A DNA stretch of 64,000 nt from NCBI GenBank assembly GCA_037042185.1, contig JAXQJY010000020.1, forward strand, positions 558,001 to 622,000, in the 5' to 3' direction. Below, in pieces: positions 11,407 to 21,587 of the stretch (position 1 is the stretch's first letter; the number at the start of each line of letters is the position of its first letter). Below the pieces are notes generated by a model. The model had not been told where the DNA came from. It worked only from the letters and a program-made list of their open reading frames with translations, and did not search any database. Source of the stretch: Sordariomycetes sp. S80-01Y (lineage: Eukaryota > Ascomycota > Sordariomycetes). The translations under genes and the position numbers were made by a program.

Positions 11407-12558
11407 ATGGATGACACCCACGAAGCTATGTCTTCGACGGAGTCCGAGGACTCCTGTGGTCCCCCACGCCGCCCTCTGCGGGATGCCAGGCAACAAGAAG
11501 CTCTTCAGATCGCCGACGACGATAGCCTCACAGAGGCGCAGAAGATTGACCGCATGGCCGAGGTGCGCGGGTGGTTCAGCGGAGACACCGCGCGCATCGA
11601 CGCCTACCTCGCCGGCGAGATCTCAGCGACCGCCCTCGCGGCCGAGATCGCCGCGCCAGTCGACAAGGCCTACTCAACCGCGAACTACGGGAGAAAGTTC
11701 TGGGAGACGGAACAAACCGCTCGGTCTCAGCGCCACTACTACAGTCCCGAGAAGGCCCTCGAGCTATGGGGTCCCGAAGAGGACTTCGAGGAGCCCGGGG
11801 CGGAGGTGACCGACGACAGCAGCACGGAAATGCTGCTCTGGAACCTCTACTACGCCATCCTCCACGCCGCAAAGAGGATACCCTGGCATGACGTCGAGCA
11901 CCAGGAAAAGCTCGTCGACCTGGTCAGGGCACTCAAGGCGAGGCCAGACCCTCCCGCGCCGGAGCGCATGACGGTGGCCCTCAAGAGGGACTGGATATGG
12001 CAGCCAGGCGCCGTGTGGAGCGTCCTCCTCATGCTCGGTCCCTCGGCGTGCGAGTCCTGGAACGACTGCTGCGGCTGCGGCGCGGGGTGGACGGCGCCCG
12101 AGACCGCTGCGTGGACCAACGTGAACGCCTTCGTCGCGAGGATAGTGGCGGGCCGGGTGGCAAGTATGTTCCACACCTACGGGCTTGGGGCCCTGAGCGA
12201 CCTGGAGAGGAACTGGAGCGCAATGAACGGCCATGAACACGGCGAAGAGCCCGTCATCCGGGAGACGGTCGTCGCGATTGCGGCGCTCTGGGCGCTCATC
12301 GCCGGAAGGGAGATATACGAGCACAGGGAAGGGGACAGTCGCAGCGAAGATGGCGAGGCGATCGATATCGAGCGAAGAGGGGAGGATTTCCCCTGGGTGA
12401 AGGCAAACGAGGGCACTACGGCTGCCAGGTGGGCTTTCTGGAAAAGGAGGCTCCGGCAGGAAGCTGAACTCAAGGGCCTGTCGGAGCAGGTCACCGATCT
12501 GGCACTGAAGGCCGTGGACAGGATGCAGGAGATACAAGATGAAGCTAGCAAAGGCTAG
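11407..12558 (+). CDS. DUF3632-type fungal protein
   Basis: A single exon of 383 residues from the ATG at 11407 (MDDTHEAMSS). An upstream in-frame ATG at 11365 is possible but sits very close to the TATA-like box at about 11325. The protein is acidic and soluble, with blocks typical of the fungal DUF3632 family: a central LLWNLYYAILHAAKRIPWHDVEHQEKLVDLVRALK-like block (residues about 143-178), a later AWTNVNAFVARI block, and a Trp-rich C-terminal helix (AARWAFWKRRL). These proteins are abundant in filamentous ascomycetes, often as lineage-expanded families, and have no known function. It converges on the next gene with only about 70 bases between the stop codons. Confidence 0.82.
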   Translation: MDDTHEAMSSTESEDSCGPPRRPLRDARQQEALQIADDDSLTEAQKIDRMAEVRGWFSGDTARIDAYLAGEISATALAAEIAAPVDKAYSTANYGRKFWETEQTARSQRHYYSPEKALELWGPEEDFEEPGAEVTDDSSTEMLLWNLYYAILHAAKRIPWHDVEHQEKLVDLVRALKARPDPPAPERMTVALKRDWIWQPGAVWSVLLMLGPSACESWNDCCGCGAGWTAPETAAWTNVNAFVARIVAGRVASMFHTYGLGALSDLERNWSAMNGHEHGEEPVIRETVVAIAALWALIAGREIYEHREGDSRSEDGEAIDIERRGEDFPWVKANEGTTAARWAFWKRRLRQEAELKGLSEQVTDLALKAVDRMQEIQDEASKG

Positions 12559-12627
12559 TTGAGTGAAGGTATCATAAGAGAATCAATTTCCTGCCCAATC
12601 TCTAGGTTCCAATACCCAAAGCCACAT

Positions 12628-13596
12628 TCATGGCAACCTGGTCGTTCCCCACGGACGTCTCTGAAAAATGTCGCCGAACCTCCACGTCCTCCCCCTCTTG
12701 CACCCAGTCCCCCTCCCCGCAGCCCTGAGCTTCCACAGCAGTCCAAACAGTGAAGCCACAATAACCGTGTCATTGAAGCTGTCTGACTCTTCAGGGAGCA
12801 GCAGCACACCCTCAGCGTACCTGTGCGGCATTTCTGGCTCGATCCCCGCGTGGTGGTACATGGCCAGTATCTCCGGCTCGTCGGTCGAGAGGTTAGTGTC
12901 GACGAGGACGTAGCCCAGCTTCCCCAGGGTGTCTGGATGAACCTGCCACTCAAGGGTGTGCTTCTCATCAGGCGATGTGATTGTGAAGTAGGGGTATCGG
13001 ATAGTTTGTTTCCTTACGTGGCGGTCAGGCAGGGGATACGACGTCGTAACTGAGTGCTGACGACCGTCCAAGTTCGTCTCCATATCGAAGTCTTCAACGC
13101 CTGCGCTTGGCAGCCGCATGTTCACTTGCTCCCCAACCCCCAGCCGCCTCTCCTCAACAACAGCCCGTCCAGTCCCCTGCTCAACATCCACCCAGAACCT
13201 CACATCGGCATTGACGCTGTTGTGCGTCGGTTTAACCATGAGACACAGCCTCGTCTTGAATTCGGCGCCCCCGACTGGCGCATCCCCGATGGAGCTCTCA
13301 TACGCCTTCGAGATGTCATACAGCGGCAGATGCGAGGTGCTGCCGCCGTGGTGAGGGATGTAGATAGCCCGGGAGAGATGCGCGGGTGTGGGGGCGAGCT
13401 TTCTTTCCACGAGCTCGCGTCTCTTGACGTACGAATACTCGTCCGCACGGTGGCAGCGGTCTGCGCGGAGAAAGCTCCCGTAGGTCGGGAAGGCTGTCAC
13501 TCCGAGGGGCACGGCCATTGATGGTTTGGGCTGGGAGCTGGCGGTTACGAGGGCGACGTCTGGCGATGGGACAAGAAGAAAGTGATTTGAAGGCAT
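12628..13596 (-). CDS. Conserved-looking fungal protein, unknown function
   Basis: A single exon of 322 residues on the minus strand. It has no signal peptide, and beta-strand-rich sequence predominates (FKTRLCLMVKP, VRFWVDVEQGTG, HTLEWQVHPDTLGKLGYVLVD). The C-terminus has a short hydrophobic helix (VIVASLFGLLWKLRAA) followed by a basic, Gly/Arg-rich tail. That pattern of a beta-rich domain plus a terminal hydrophobic helix recurs in fungal tubby/LURP-like unknowns, but I cannot confirm membership. It is divergent from the NmrA-like gene at 14442. Confidence 0.62.
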   Translation of the reverse strand: MPSNHFLLVPSPDVALVTASSQPKPSMAVPLGVTAFPTYGSFLRADRCHRADEYSYVKRRELVERKLAPTPAHLSRAIYIPHHGGSTSHLPLYDISKAYESSIGDAPVGGAEFKTRLCLMVKPTHNSVNADVRFWVDVEQGTGRAVVEERRLGVGEQVNMRLPSAGVEDFDMETNLDGRQHSVTTSYPLPDRHVRKQTIRYPYFTITSPDEKHTLEWQVHPDTLGKLGYVLVDTNLSTDEPEILAMYHHAGIEPEMPHRYAEGVLLLPEESDSFNDTVIVASLFGLLWKLRAAGRGTGCKRGRTWRFGDIFQRRPWGTTRLP

Positions 13597-14441
13597 ACTG
13601 AGTGTAGCTTGATTCCAGCGCGGGGGGTCCGAGACTCTCTCCCTTTATACATCGTGTCGAACCGACAGACTTTCGTCACTGGTCTCATGTCCCCGCCACG
13701 GACTTCCAAGATAGTCAAGATTGACTCAAATCCCAGACCCCTCGTGATGCGGTTAACGAGCCATTGGCATTCCTTTCATTTTCCTTCACGAAGTCCTTCG
13801 CCAGCTCTCCGCGTAAATCGCAGAGGCGTCCAGCCAACCACCACGCGGAGGTCAGCCACGTCCCGCCCCAAAGCCGACGACGGGAAACACTGCTCAAAGG
13901 GGAAGTACAGCCAACTCGGCGCTGGCCCGCTGAAATCGCGGCAGAGATCTCCCCGAGTGTGCGCTCGGCGCTAGCGACGGCTTGGGCTCTTGGAAAAGAC
14001 GTCAGAAGCGGCCAGATTACAAAGGATCTGATCAATCAAGCACTGTTGTGAGTCAACGGTGGCAGGGAAGAGTAGCTGGCGATTGATTTTGTGACCGGTG
14101 CCACCAGCGGGAAAGGGAAATTTCCTAATTGGTGGGGTGGGGAGAGTTGCCGTTTTGGGCTCACCGGTGGTGGTGTAAGTCAGGGACTGCCGAGAAGAGA
14201 GGTCCGCAACGCCAACCAGGTTGATGGCATTTCCCTTCTCGGACAGTATGATGACGGTAGACGTCGACTGAATCGTGGGTATGAGAAGCGCCTCGATTCC
14301 ATCCATGGACTCAATATGAGGCTGCTCCTGTCCTTCCTATACCCCGACCTGTTGCCGTCATCCCAACCTCCGCCAGCTTCAGAGTCAGACAACGATCACC
14401 AAACCTTCGAATTCAGAGGATTCTTTCAAAGTACCGAGACT
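13597..14441. other. Divergent promoter region between two genes
   Basis: 845 bases between two genes transcribed away from each other. An open minus-strand frame (about 13971-14306) has no recognisable content. No repeat or RNA gene seen. Confidence 0.45.
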
Positions 14442-15517
14442 ATGGGAATCATAGCCGTAGCAGGGGGTGCTGGCCCCGTGGGAAAGGCCATAGTGGATGG
14501 GTTGATCGCTCACGGCGGACACACGGTGTACGTGCTGTCGAGAAGTGTAGGATGAACGTTCCCTTCACTCAGCCTTCATTGACAACGAGAAGCAGCGCGA
14601 CGCAAATGGATCGATCCATTATCTAAAGGCCAACTACGACGAGATTGAAACAACAGCGACAAGCCTGCAAGAAGCGCGCGTCGACACGCTGGTCTCAGCC
14701 ATCGGGGTGGTGACGGAGGCGTCCAACCAAGCGCAGCAGAACATGATCAGAGCGGCCAGCAGATCAACCACAACGAAACGCTTCGTCCTGAGCGGCTTTG
14801 ACATGCTGCATCGGAAAGAGTGCGCACCCATTGCAGTTCCAAGAAACACAATACTGACCAAAGACAGGCACGTCGACCTCAACCCCATCGCGAAGAACAC
14901 ATTTGACGCCATCGCCCTGTTGGACCAGACGGATCTTGAGTACACGCGCGTGGCCAACGGCTGGTTCAGCGACTACTACGGCATGCCGCACTACAGAACG
15001 CATCTGCACCCGTGGATCAACGTGCTCAACATGGAGAGGAGGTGGGCGGTCGTGCCGGGCGACGGGTCGGCGAGGGTCAACTACATCACGACGCAGGACA
15101 TGGCGAGGTGCTTTGCCAGGATGATGGACTTGGAGCGATGGGAGCCTATCACGTCCATCGTGGCAGATGAGCTGAGTCTGAGCGAGGTCGTTGCGCTGGC
15201 CGAGGAAGTTCGAGGTGAGCTCATTTAAGTTTAGTCGACGAGTCCGCTGACAGCACTTGCCCACAGGCTCGAAATTCGACATTGTGCATGATGACCTCGC
15301 AAAGCTGAAGGGGGGCCGCATCTCGCGCAACGAGGAGTTTCCGCCTATCGGGCTGGGAGACGAGGATGAGAAGTTCTTTGCGCTGGTGCACTACCAGGCA
15401 GGCTCGGGCCACTTCAAGGTCCCGACAGAGGGGGTCATGCTTCTGAATGAGAAGTTTCCTGATGTGAGGTTCACCTCGGTCCGGGAGGTTATGGAGGCGT
15501 CGTGGAGGGGCCGGTGA
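14442..15517 (+). CDS. NmrA-like / isoflavone-reductase-type NAD(P)-binding protein, apparently frameshifted
   Basis: The start at 14442 gives the glycine-rich nucleotide motif GGAGPVGKAIV and the strand VYVLSRS, after which the frame hits a stop. The family-like sequence resumes one frame over (DERSLHSAFIDNEK, DTLVSAIGVV, KRFVLSGFDML, GDGSARVNYI) and continues to 15214. A clean 52-nt intron (15215-15266, GTGAGC..CACAG) follows, then a last exon 15267-15517. The join near 14545-14572 would need a 28-nt intron, shorter than fungi normally splice, or a one-base shift in a GG pair. The protein would have about 340 residues and reduce a small aromatic or keto substrate with NAD(P)H, or act as a redox sensor. 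Whether this copy is functional is uncertain. Confidence 0.68.
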
Positions 15518-16636
15518 TCTGCTTACCCTGGACCTCAGGGTTCACGGAAGACAGGGCATGTTTGAGCCATTGCAAACACGCTTGAATACTCTATGGGTCG
15601 AGATGTACAATGTTACTTTTGGCTGAATTAAGGATACATTCACAGACCCATTCTGTGTTTAGATAATAGAGACAGACATTGGTTTGCAAAAACCCAGCAT
15701 GGAGGGGGAATCCACAGTCCCACCTTTTTAGTGACACAGACAACACGCTCAACCTTCCCGTCTCTTGACCGTTGCTTCATCATCCATAGAGCACTTGACC
15801 GCGGGTGCAAAGATTTATATGCTTCTGTCTGCTCAAACTGCAATCACTTTCTCCCGTCAAACCTCGAACGGTGACTCAGCAGCAACGGCTGCCTGGCTGC
15901 CTGAGGGCTAGCGCGAACCGCTCAGTCAGCAAGGCAGATTTCCATCTTTGGCACCTCAGCCAAACACAGCGTCCAAACAGCCACCAAAACTGGACTGCAT
16001 TACATAAGTAACTCGCGGCGCAGCTCTTTTTCTACTGCGACGGGCGAGGAGATTCCCCACCGTCTTCACTCAACGCGCTGGGCACTGCGCTCACCCACCA
16101 GCACCACCGGCTTTGGCTCTGCCGTAGCAGCACTGCGATGGACTGCCCGTTTGTCAGTTGCTTTGTCAATCATCATGTGATTCGCAAGCCCAGCGTGTCT
16201 GCCCCGCACCAGCACCAAATGCTACCAATGGTTGTGCACCGTGGCGTTGGTGGTCCGCGAAGGTCAGGCAGCTGGGCGGCGTCTGCCTGGGCCCTGAGCT
16301 GTAGCTGAGGCCACCCTGACTGACACTAACTGACATCTTCACTGAGAGCAGCTCTGGTGTGAGCTGGACAGCTATAAGTGGACGCGTCCCCTTCCCCTCG
16401 GTTCCCTTTCACTCCTCCCTCATTCACTCCCAATCGCTTCCGTCAATACAATCATTCCCTGTTGACGTCTGTTGTCCTGTCGTGCCGTGCTGTGCCGTGC
16501 TGTGTCGTGCTTCACCTCGTCGTCTCATCGCGCCCTCACCAACCACTCTGAACCCACGGGCTCTCGTTGCCGTCCGCACGATCCAGGGGCAAGAAAATAC
16601 ATGATACTTCCAAACTCCTGAGCAAGAACCGCCATC
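15518..16636. other. Intergenic region, promoter of the DUF4139 gene
   Basis: No gene seen. A CTATAAG box at 16372-16378 is followed by a pyrimidine-rich leader of about 250 bases. That leader includes an imperfect repeat of CGTGC/TGTGC units at about 16481-16512, just before the start codon region. Confidence 0.5.
16481..16512. repeat. Short CGTGC/TGTGC tandem repeat in a 5' leader
   Basis: Five-base units alternating CGTGC and TGTGC repeat about six times in the transcribed-leader region upstream of 16637. A similar but shorter run lies near 9303-9330. It is a simple-sequence repeat with no assigned function. Confidence 0.6.
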
Positions 16637-19318
16637 ATGGACGCCGTCCACAAGACCGACTACAACATCCGCAACCTCGCCACCCGCGCCGTCACCCTCT
16701 TCCCCTCCCACGCCCAGGTCTTCCGCGACATCCCCAACGTGCCCCTCCAGTCCGGCACCAACGAGATCACCATCTTCGGCCTCTCCCCCACCGTCGACGA
16801 GGACTCCATCAAGGTCGAGGGCAGCGGCTCCGCCATCATCGCGGACATCGCCGTCGAGTCGCTGCCCAACCGCGACATCTTCGAGGAGGTCTACCCCGAC
16901 GACGACGACGAGACGTCCGAGGATGAGGACTCTGAAGATGAGGAGCCCGAACTCCCGCCCGCCAAGGAGCTGAAGACTGCGCGCGCGCGCAGGCAGGAGC
17001 TTCTGGATCAGCTCAAGCTGGCTGACGAGTCCGTCGAGAGCGCCAGCCGCAGGAGGTACGCCCTGGAGACCTACGCCGCCACCATGAGCTGCGAGCACCG
17101 CATCGACCTCGAGGAGACCATAGACTCCTACAAGTCGGCCCGCGAGCAGGTCGCCGCAGACGCCATGGCCGGCCAGCGCCGCCAGCGCGAAGTCAGGGAG
17201 CTCCTCGAGGGCGCCGAGAAGGAGGTCGACCGCCTCACCAAGATCCACCGCAAGGCCGAGGCCAAGGTCACCAAGCAGTGGAAGAAGGCCCAGCTGGTCA
17301 AGACCAAGGCCAAGATCAAGGAGGAGCGTCGCCAGCAGGAGCGCGCCGCCGAGAAGCAGCGCGTCACCGAGGAGCGCAAGAAGTTCTGGCCAAAGTACTG
17401 CTACGCCGTCAAGATCTCGCTCGAGGCCAACACCTTCACGCCCGCCACCTCGAGACGCGGCTCCATGTCCAGCGACGTCGAGATGGTCGGCGAGCGAGCC
17501 GCGGCTCCCTCCGAGAGCCAGGGCACCTGCGATCTGGTCCTGTCCTACGTGACGAGCTCGGCGCACTGGTCCCCCAGCTACGACCTCCAGCTCTCCACCT
17601 CTGCCGAGAACGGCACGCTGTGCTTCGACGCCCAGCTCAACAACACCACCTCGGAGACCTGGGACAAGTGCAAGATCACCCTGTCCACGTCCCAGACCAC
17701 CTCGTCCGGGCTCGAGGACGTCGCCCCGACCCTCGTCCCCTGGCGCCTCAAGCTCCACAAGGCCGGCCACCCCGACGACACCACCGCCCTCATGTCCCAG
17801 GAGGAGAAGAACCAGAAGGCCAGGACCAAGGCCGCCGCCCACCGCAAGGGCCCTGCTGGGAAGCCGCGCAGCGCCATGTTCGGCGTCGAGGCCGGCTCCG
17901 GCCATCACCTACAGGACTACCAGACGCAGCTCATGCTGCTCGAGCAGCAGAACAAGAAGAGGATGTCCATGGCTCGTCAGAAGAATGCCGTTAACAACAA
18001 CACGTCTGCGCAGATTGAGTATGCCCCCCCTGCCCATGCTCCCCCTCCTCCCCCTCCTGCACAAGCATCCTTGTTCGGCCAGCCGCCTGCTGTTGCTGGT
18101 CCAGGCGAGGCAGCCCAACCTCCTCAGCCGGCTTCTGGTGGCCTCTTTGGTGGTGGGCAGAAGCCCGCCGGTTTCGGCTTCGGAGCTGCCGCAGCGCCGC
18201 AGTCCAACGCCAGCGGGCTCTTTGGCGGTGCTCGCCCAACAGCAGGCAACGCCAACAGCAACAGTGGTGGGAGTGGTCTCTTTGGTGCAGCTCGTCAGGC
18301 TAACAACGCTGGCAACAGTCTCTTCGGGTCGTCGGATCCCGTTCCGCCACCGCCTGCGGCTCCTGCTGCTGCCCGGCGAGGTCGAGCCATGGGGGCTCAA
18401 TCCTATGCGTTGAGCGCAGCGCCGCAGCAGCAAGCGGTCCAACAGCAGATGATGCAGCAGCAACAGCAACAGCAACAGCAACCACAACGACCCAACGACG
18501 TTCTCGAGGACCTCGACTTTGACGCCTTCCTGGACCAAGAGGCCGTTGAAGACTCCAGCCCCGAGGAGGAAAAGGAAGCCCTCGACTTCCAGGAGTCCCT
18601 CGTGGGCGAGTCCGGCTTCACCACCACCTACGAGATCCCCGGCCAGAAGACGCTCGCGCCCAAGTCCAACGCGACCAAGCAGCGCATCGCCCGCGTCAGC
18701 TTCGCCAACGTCATCTTCAGCCACACCGTCGTGGCCAAGTACAAGGCCGCCGCGCACCTGTCGGCCAAGCTGCAGAACACGTCCAAGCTCACCCTCCTCC
18801 GCGGGCCCGTGGGCGTCACCCTCGACGGCAGCTTCATGGGCCGCACCACCCTGCCGCGCTGCGGCGCCGGCGGCGAGTTCATCAACCTCAGCCTCGGCGT
18901 CGACCCGGCCATCCGCGTCGCCTACGCGCCGCCCGAGGTGCGCCGCGCCACCACGGGCTACTTCTCCCACGAGGAGATCAAGATCTACACGCGCACCATT
19001 CGCATCGAGAACACGCGCACCTCGGCCTCCAAGCACACCAAGCTGCTCGTCAGGGACCAGGTGCCCGTGTCCTCGGTCGACAAGCTCCGCGTCGAGCTGC
19101 TCGAGCCCGAGGGCCTGGTGCCCGGCGGCGAGAAGAAGGAGTGCGGCGAGGCCGGCAGGGACCAGGACAAGGACAGCTGGGGCAGCGCGGACGCGAAGCT
19201 GCACAAGGATGGAGAGGTTACCTGGCTCGTGGCGCTGAGGCCGGGCAAGAGCGTCAAGCTGGGCATGGAGTACCTCGTGGGCACGCCGATTGGCGACCAC
19301 GCGGTGCAGGCGTTCTAA
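16637..19318 (+). CDS. DUF4140/DUF4139 (mucoidy-inhibitor-like) protein with FG-repeat and polyQ insert
   Basis: A single exon of 893 residues. The N-terminal DUF4140 region (residues about 15-130: RAVTLFPSHAQVFRDI, EITIFGLSPTVDEDSIKVEG) leads into an acidic stretch and a long coiled coil (about 110-250, with LEETIDSYKSAREQV). DUF4139 begins near 300 (SYVTSSAHWSPSYDLQLS) and resumes after an insert, ending in EVTWLVALRPGKSVKLGMEYLV. The insert, residues about 470-620, has five LFG units (at about 479, 503, 528, 546 and 562) plus a GFGFG motif, then Pro-rich sequence and a Gln run. DUF4139 proteins are widespread in bacteria and fungi with no established biochemical role. The FG-type insert resembles nucleoporin repeats; that is an observation, not proof of function. 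Confidence 0.87.
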   Translation: MDAVHKTDYNIRNLATRAVTLFPSHAQVFRDIPNVPLQSGTNEITIFGLSPTVDEDSIKVEGSGSAIIADIAVESLPNRDIFEEVYPDDDDETSEDEDSEDEEPELPPAKELKTARARRQELLDQLKLADESVESASRRRYALETYAATMSCEHRIDLEETIDSYKSAREQVAADAMAGQRRQREVRELLEGAEKEVDRLTKIHRKAEAKVTKQWKKAQLVKTKAKIKEERRQQERAAEKQRVTEERKKFWPKYCYAVKISLEANTFTPATSRRGSMSSDVEMVGERAAAPSESQGTCDLVLSYVTSSAHWSPSYDLQLSTSAENGTLCFDAQLNNTTSETWDKCKITLSTSQTTSSGLEDVAPTLVPWRLKLHKAGHPDDTTALMSQEEKNQKARTKAAAHRKGPAGKPRSAMFGVEAGSGHHLQDYQTQLMLLEQQNKKRMSMARQKNAVNNNTSAQIEYAPPAHAPPPPPPAQASLFGQPPAVAGPGEAAQPPQPASGGLFGGGQKPAGFGFGAAAAPQSNASGLFGGARPTAGNANSNSGGSGLFGAARQANNAGNSLFGSSDPVPPPPAAPAAARRGRAMGAQSYALSAAPQQQAVQQQMMQQQQQQQQQPQRPNDVLEDLDFDAFLDQEAVEDSSPEEEKEALDFQESLVGESGFTTTYEIPGQKTLAPKSNATKQRIARVSFANVIFSHTVVAKYKAAAHLSAKLQNTSKLTLLRGPVGVTLDGSFMGRTTLPRCGAGGEFINLSLGVDPAIRVAYAPPEVRRATTGYFSHEEIKIYTRTIRIENTRTSASKHTKLLVRDQVPVSSVDKLRVELLEPEGLVPGGEKKECGEAGRDQDKDSWGSADAKLHKDGEVTWLVALRPGKSVKLGMEYLVGTPIGDHAVQAF
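18424..18491. repeat. CAG/CAA repeat encoding polyglutamine
   Basis: A glutamine-rich run, interrupted by Ala, Val and Met, is encoded by mixed CAG and CAA codons inside the DUF4139 gene. It sits directly after the FG-like segment and is probably disordered. Confidence 0.85.
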
Positions 19319-19700
19319 GCTGGCTGAGGAATGAAAGCGAGCGGCTGGGAAGGGCAAGGTCTCATGTATCTTACTTAATCTATGGAGTGTTCTATGAACC
19401 CAGACTGATATCAACTGCATTTTTATCCCTAGTGTCTTGCTCCCGTTTGGGTTACTACCTACTTAGGCAACGCACCCGTTACGATTCACTTTACCGTTAG
19501 TCTCACCTCTAGCAGACCCATGGTAGGCACACGTTTAAGATATGTAAACTGTTCTTTGTACTCAAGATCTAAAGTTATAGTGATAAATTGAACCCTTAAG
19601 AAAGAAGTCGCCCCGTTTCTGTCGCTAGTATAAGTGGTATCGTCAAGCATGTATCGTCATGAATAAACACAATGTCTCATCAAACAAACCCCCTGTGCCA
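19319..19700. other. Convergent 3' region, locally AT-rich
   Basis: 3' UTRs of two convergent genes. Bases about 19440-19650 are AT-rich compared with the flanks. No gene seen. Confidence 0.5.
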
Positions 19701-20351
19701 CTACATCAGAGCAGCAATCCCCGCCGCCGCCGCCAGAACACCCCAGCTAATCGCCAACGATCCAGCGGCGTCCTCATCGTCGTCCCCGAAGCCGCCGCCA
19801 CCGCCGCCGCTCTTCCTTCCCCTCCCCGACGACCCTCCACGACCCCCCTTGGCGGCGTTGACGGCGCCCTCGACCTCGGCGGGCAGCGTGGGCTCGCTGA
19901 CCACGACCACGGGCGTAACCCACTTCTCGGCCTCGGCTGCGGCGAGCGTGGTGGCCTCGTCGGGCCCGTCCTCGACCTTGATGGCGCAGACGGCCTCCTT
20001 CCCGTCGCCGTGAGAGCACGCGTAGGTCGTGTCGTCAAGCTTGATGCCCATGGTGGAGGCGCCGTGGGTGAGCGTGACGCCCGTGTAGGGCCCGTCGCAG
20101 TCTTCAGGGGAAGCGAAGGCCGTGGCGCAGGCGAGCAGATACTCCGTCGCTGAGGCGTCCTCCTTGATCACCGAGGCGATGATCTCTTGGTCTTGAGCAT
20201 CGTTGGAGCCGGGGGCTGCTGTGGGAAGGAAAAGTTTCGCTGTCGTAGACGGCGCGGGCGTGTCTGCCCTCGGAGCCTGCACGGGGTTGGGCGCGGCCGC
20301 CGCGAGGGCGTTCAGGGCCATGAGGCTACCGATCTTCATGCTGGGCGACAT
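19701..20351 (-). CDS. Putative GPI-anchored cell-surface protein
   Basis: A single exon of 216 residues from the ATG at 20351 (MSPSMKIGS); an alternative start is the Met four codons later. A signal peptide (IGSLMALNALAAAAPNPVQA) is followed by a small domain with four Cys (LLACATAF, PEDCDGPYTG, YACSHGDG, AVCAIKV), which could form two disulfides. A Gly/Ser-rich linker (about residues 170-195) leads to a C-terminal hydrophobic tail (SLAISWGVLAAAAGIAALM) preceded by small residues DAAG, the layout expected for GPI attachment. It should be a cell-wall or plasma-membrane surface protein. No enzymatic motif seen. Confidence 0.75.
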   Translation of the reverse strand: MSPSMKIGSLMALNALAAAAPNPVQAPRADTPAPSTTAKLFLPTAAPGSNDAQDQEIIASVIKEDASATEYLLACATAFASPEDCDGPYTGVTLTHGASTMGIKLDDTTYACSHGDGKEAVCAIKVEDGPDEATTLAAAEAEKWVTPVVVVSEPTLPAEVEGAVNAAKGGRGGSSGRGRKSGGGGGGFGDDDEDAAGSLAISWGVLAAAAGIAALM

Positions 20352-21587
20352 GGTGGCTTGTTTTAAGCTTTGCGGGTGGAGAGAAGCTTGTAGGTATGCT
20401 TGAGTGCGTATCAAGGCTCGGATGGATGCTTGTACCTGTCTGACACTTTCGACACACTCTTCCTCTTCGTAGGGCTGATATAAGTATTGTATCTCTTCAT
20501 GCGCTTGGATGAAGTCATGCCAGTGCCAGTGCTTACACCCATGTCGTCACCGCACAGCCACGGATCTGCGCCCACATCCTGAGCCGGGGTTGTGCATGCG
20601 CCGCAGGGTCCAAGGCCACGATTGGGCCCTGACCAGCCCAGGCTCTCTGGCAAACGTCATGTAAGTGCGCTGGCCGGTCGTGGGCTCGCGGGGGCGCCCT
20701 TGGCTCCTAGTGAAAGGCGGTCGGCAAGTGGGCGCTGCCAGGGCAGACTTGTTTTCTGGTCTCACGGCTGCACGACACGGGATATTTCTCCTTACGGAAG
20801 CCGCCGAGGATCATTCCCGCGACCAAGGCAACCGGGTAATTGGGGGCGGGCTGAGCTGGCAGCGGCGCGGATCTGGGGTCGGTAGCTTGCTGTCGGATGT
20901 CGCACAGGACGAGGCAGAGATGGATTCTGTTGCCACCCAGAAGCTAAGCGGTCAGGCATATTGATCTGCGAGCAGAGCGCTGCTGCGCATGTTGATTTTT
21001 CGTCTCACAAAACAGCTGCCAAGTGGGAGACCACGGCTGGGGACAAGCCACGCTTGGCTGATTATTGCTTGGCTGATTGCGGATGCGGTCACAGATCCGG
21101 GCGGCATGTGGTGGTGGTCTCGATCAGCAACGCGGTGCTTGGCGAGCGTCGGACGCAGGGGATCGCGCGGGATCGAGTATATTCAGCAATGGCAGGCCAG
21201 CGTCTTTTGACTTGAAGTCATTTTATACAGATTCGTAGGCTGTGCATTGCCTCATGGAGATGGAAGTGACCTGACTTGTTCGAAACTGTCGTCTCTCAAC
21301 CATATCCTTCAACTTAGAGTCGTAGCAGCTTAAAGCACTCGCAAACAACTGATTGAGACAAATAATGTAAGTGGTCTCGCTGACTGTACGGCACGGACCG
21401 CTTTGAAGTAGAAATCTGGGACGTGGCGATCCCACGATAACTCTAAGGAGATAGTGTAAGTGTCTCGCGGGTGGTGGCCCGTGCTGACCAAGCAATATAT
21501 AGATACCTAGCGGAGCTTTTACCAAAATATCGGACGTTGTAAACGCACATCTATTCGATCTAGCTTTAGTAACTGAACGTGCTCGCT
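20352..21587. other. Intergenic region grading into AT-rich DNA
   Basis: Bases 20352-21200 are GC-balanced with only shadow-like frames. From about 21210 the composition becomes more AT-rich. This is the left edge of the accessory, repeat-bearing part of the window. Confidence 0.45.

Noticed and set aside
16424-17908. 494-codon minus-strand frame opposite the DUF4139 gene
   Set aside because: It is the antisense shadow of a well-supported gene, with Gly/Leu/Asp-rich, unconstrained sequence.
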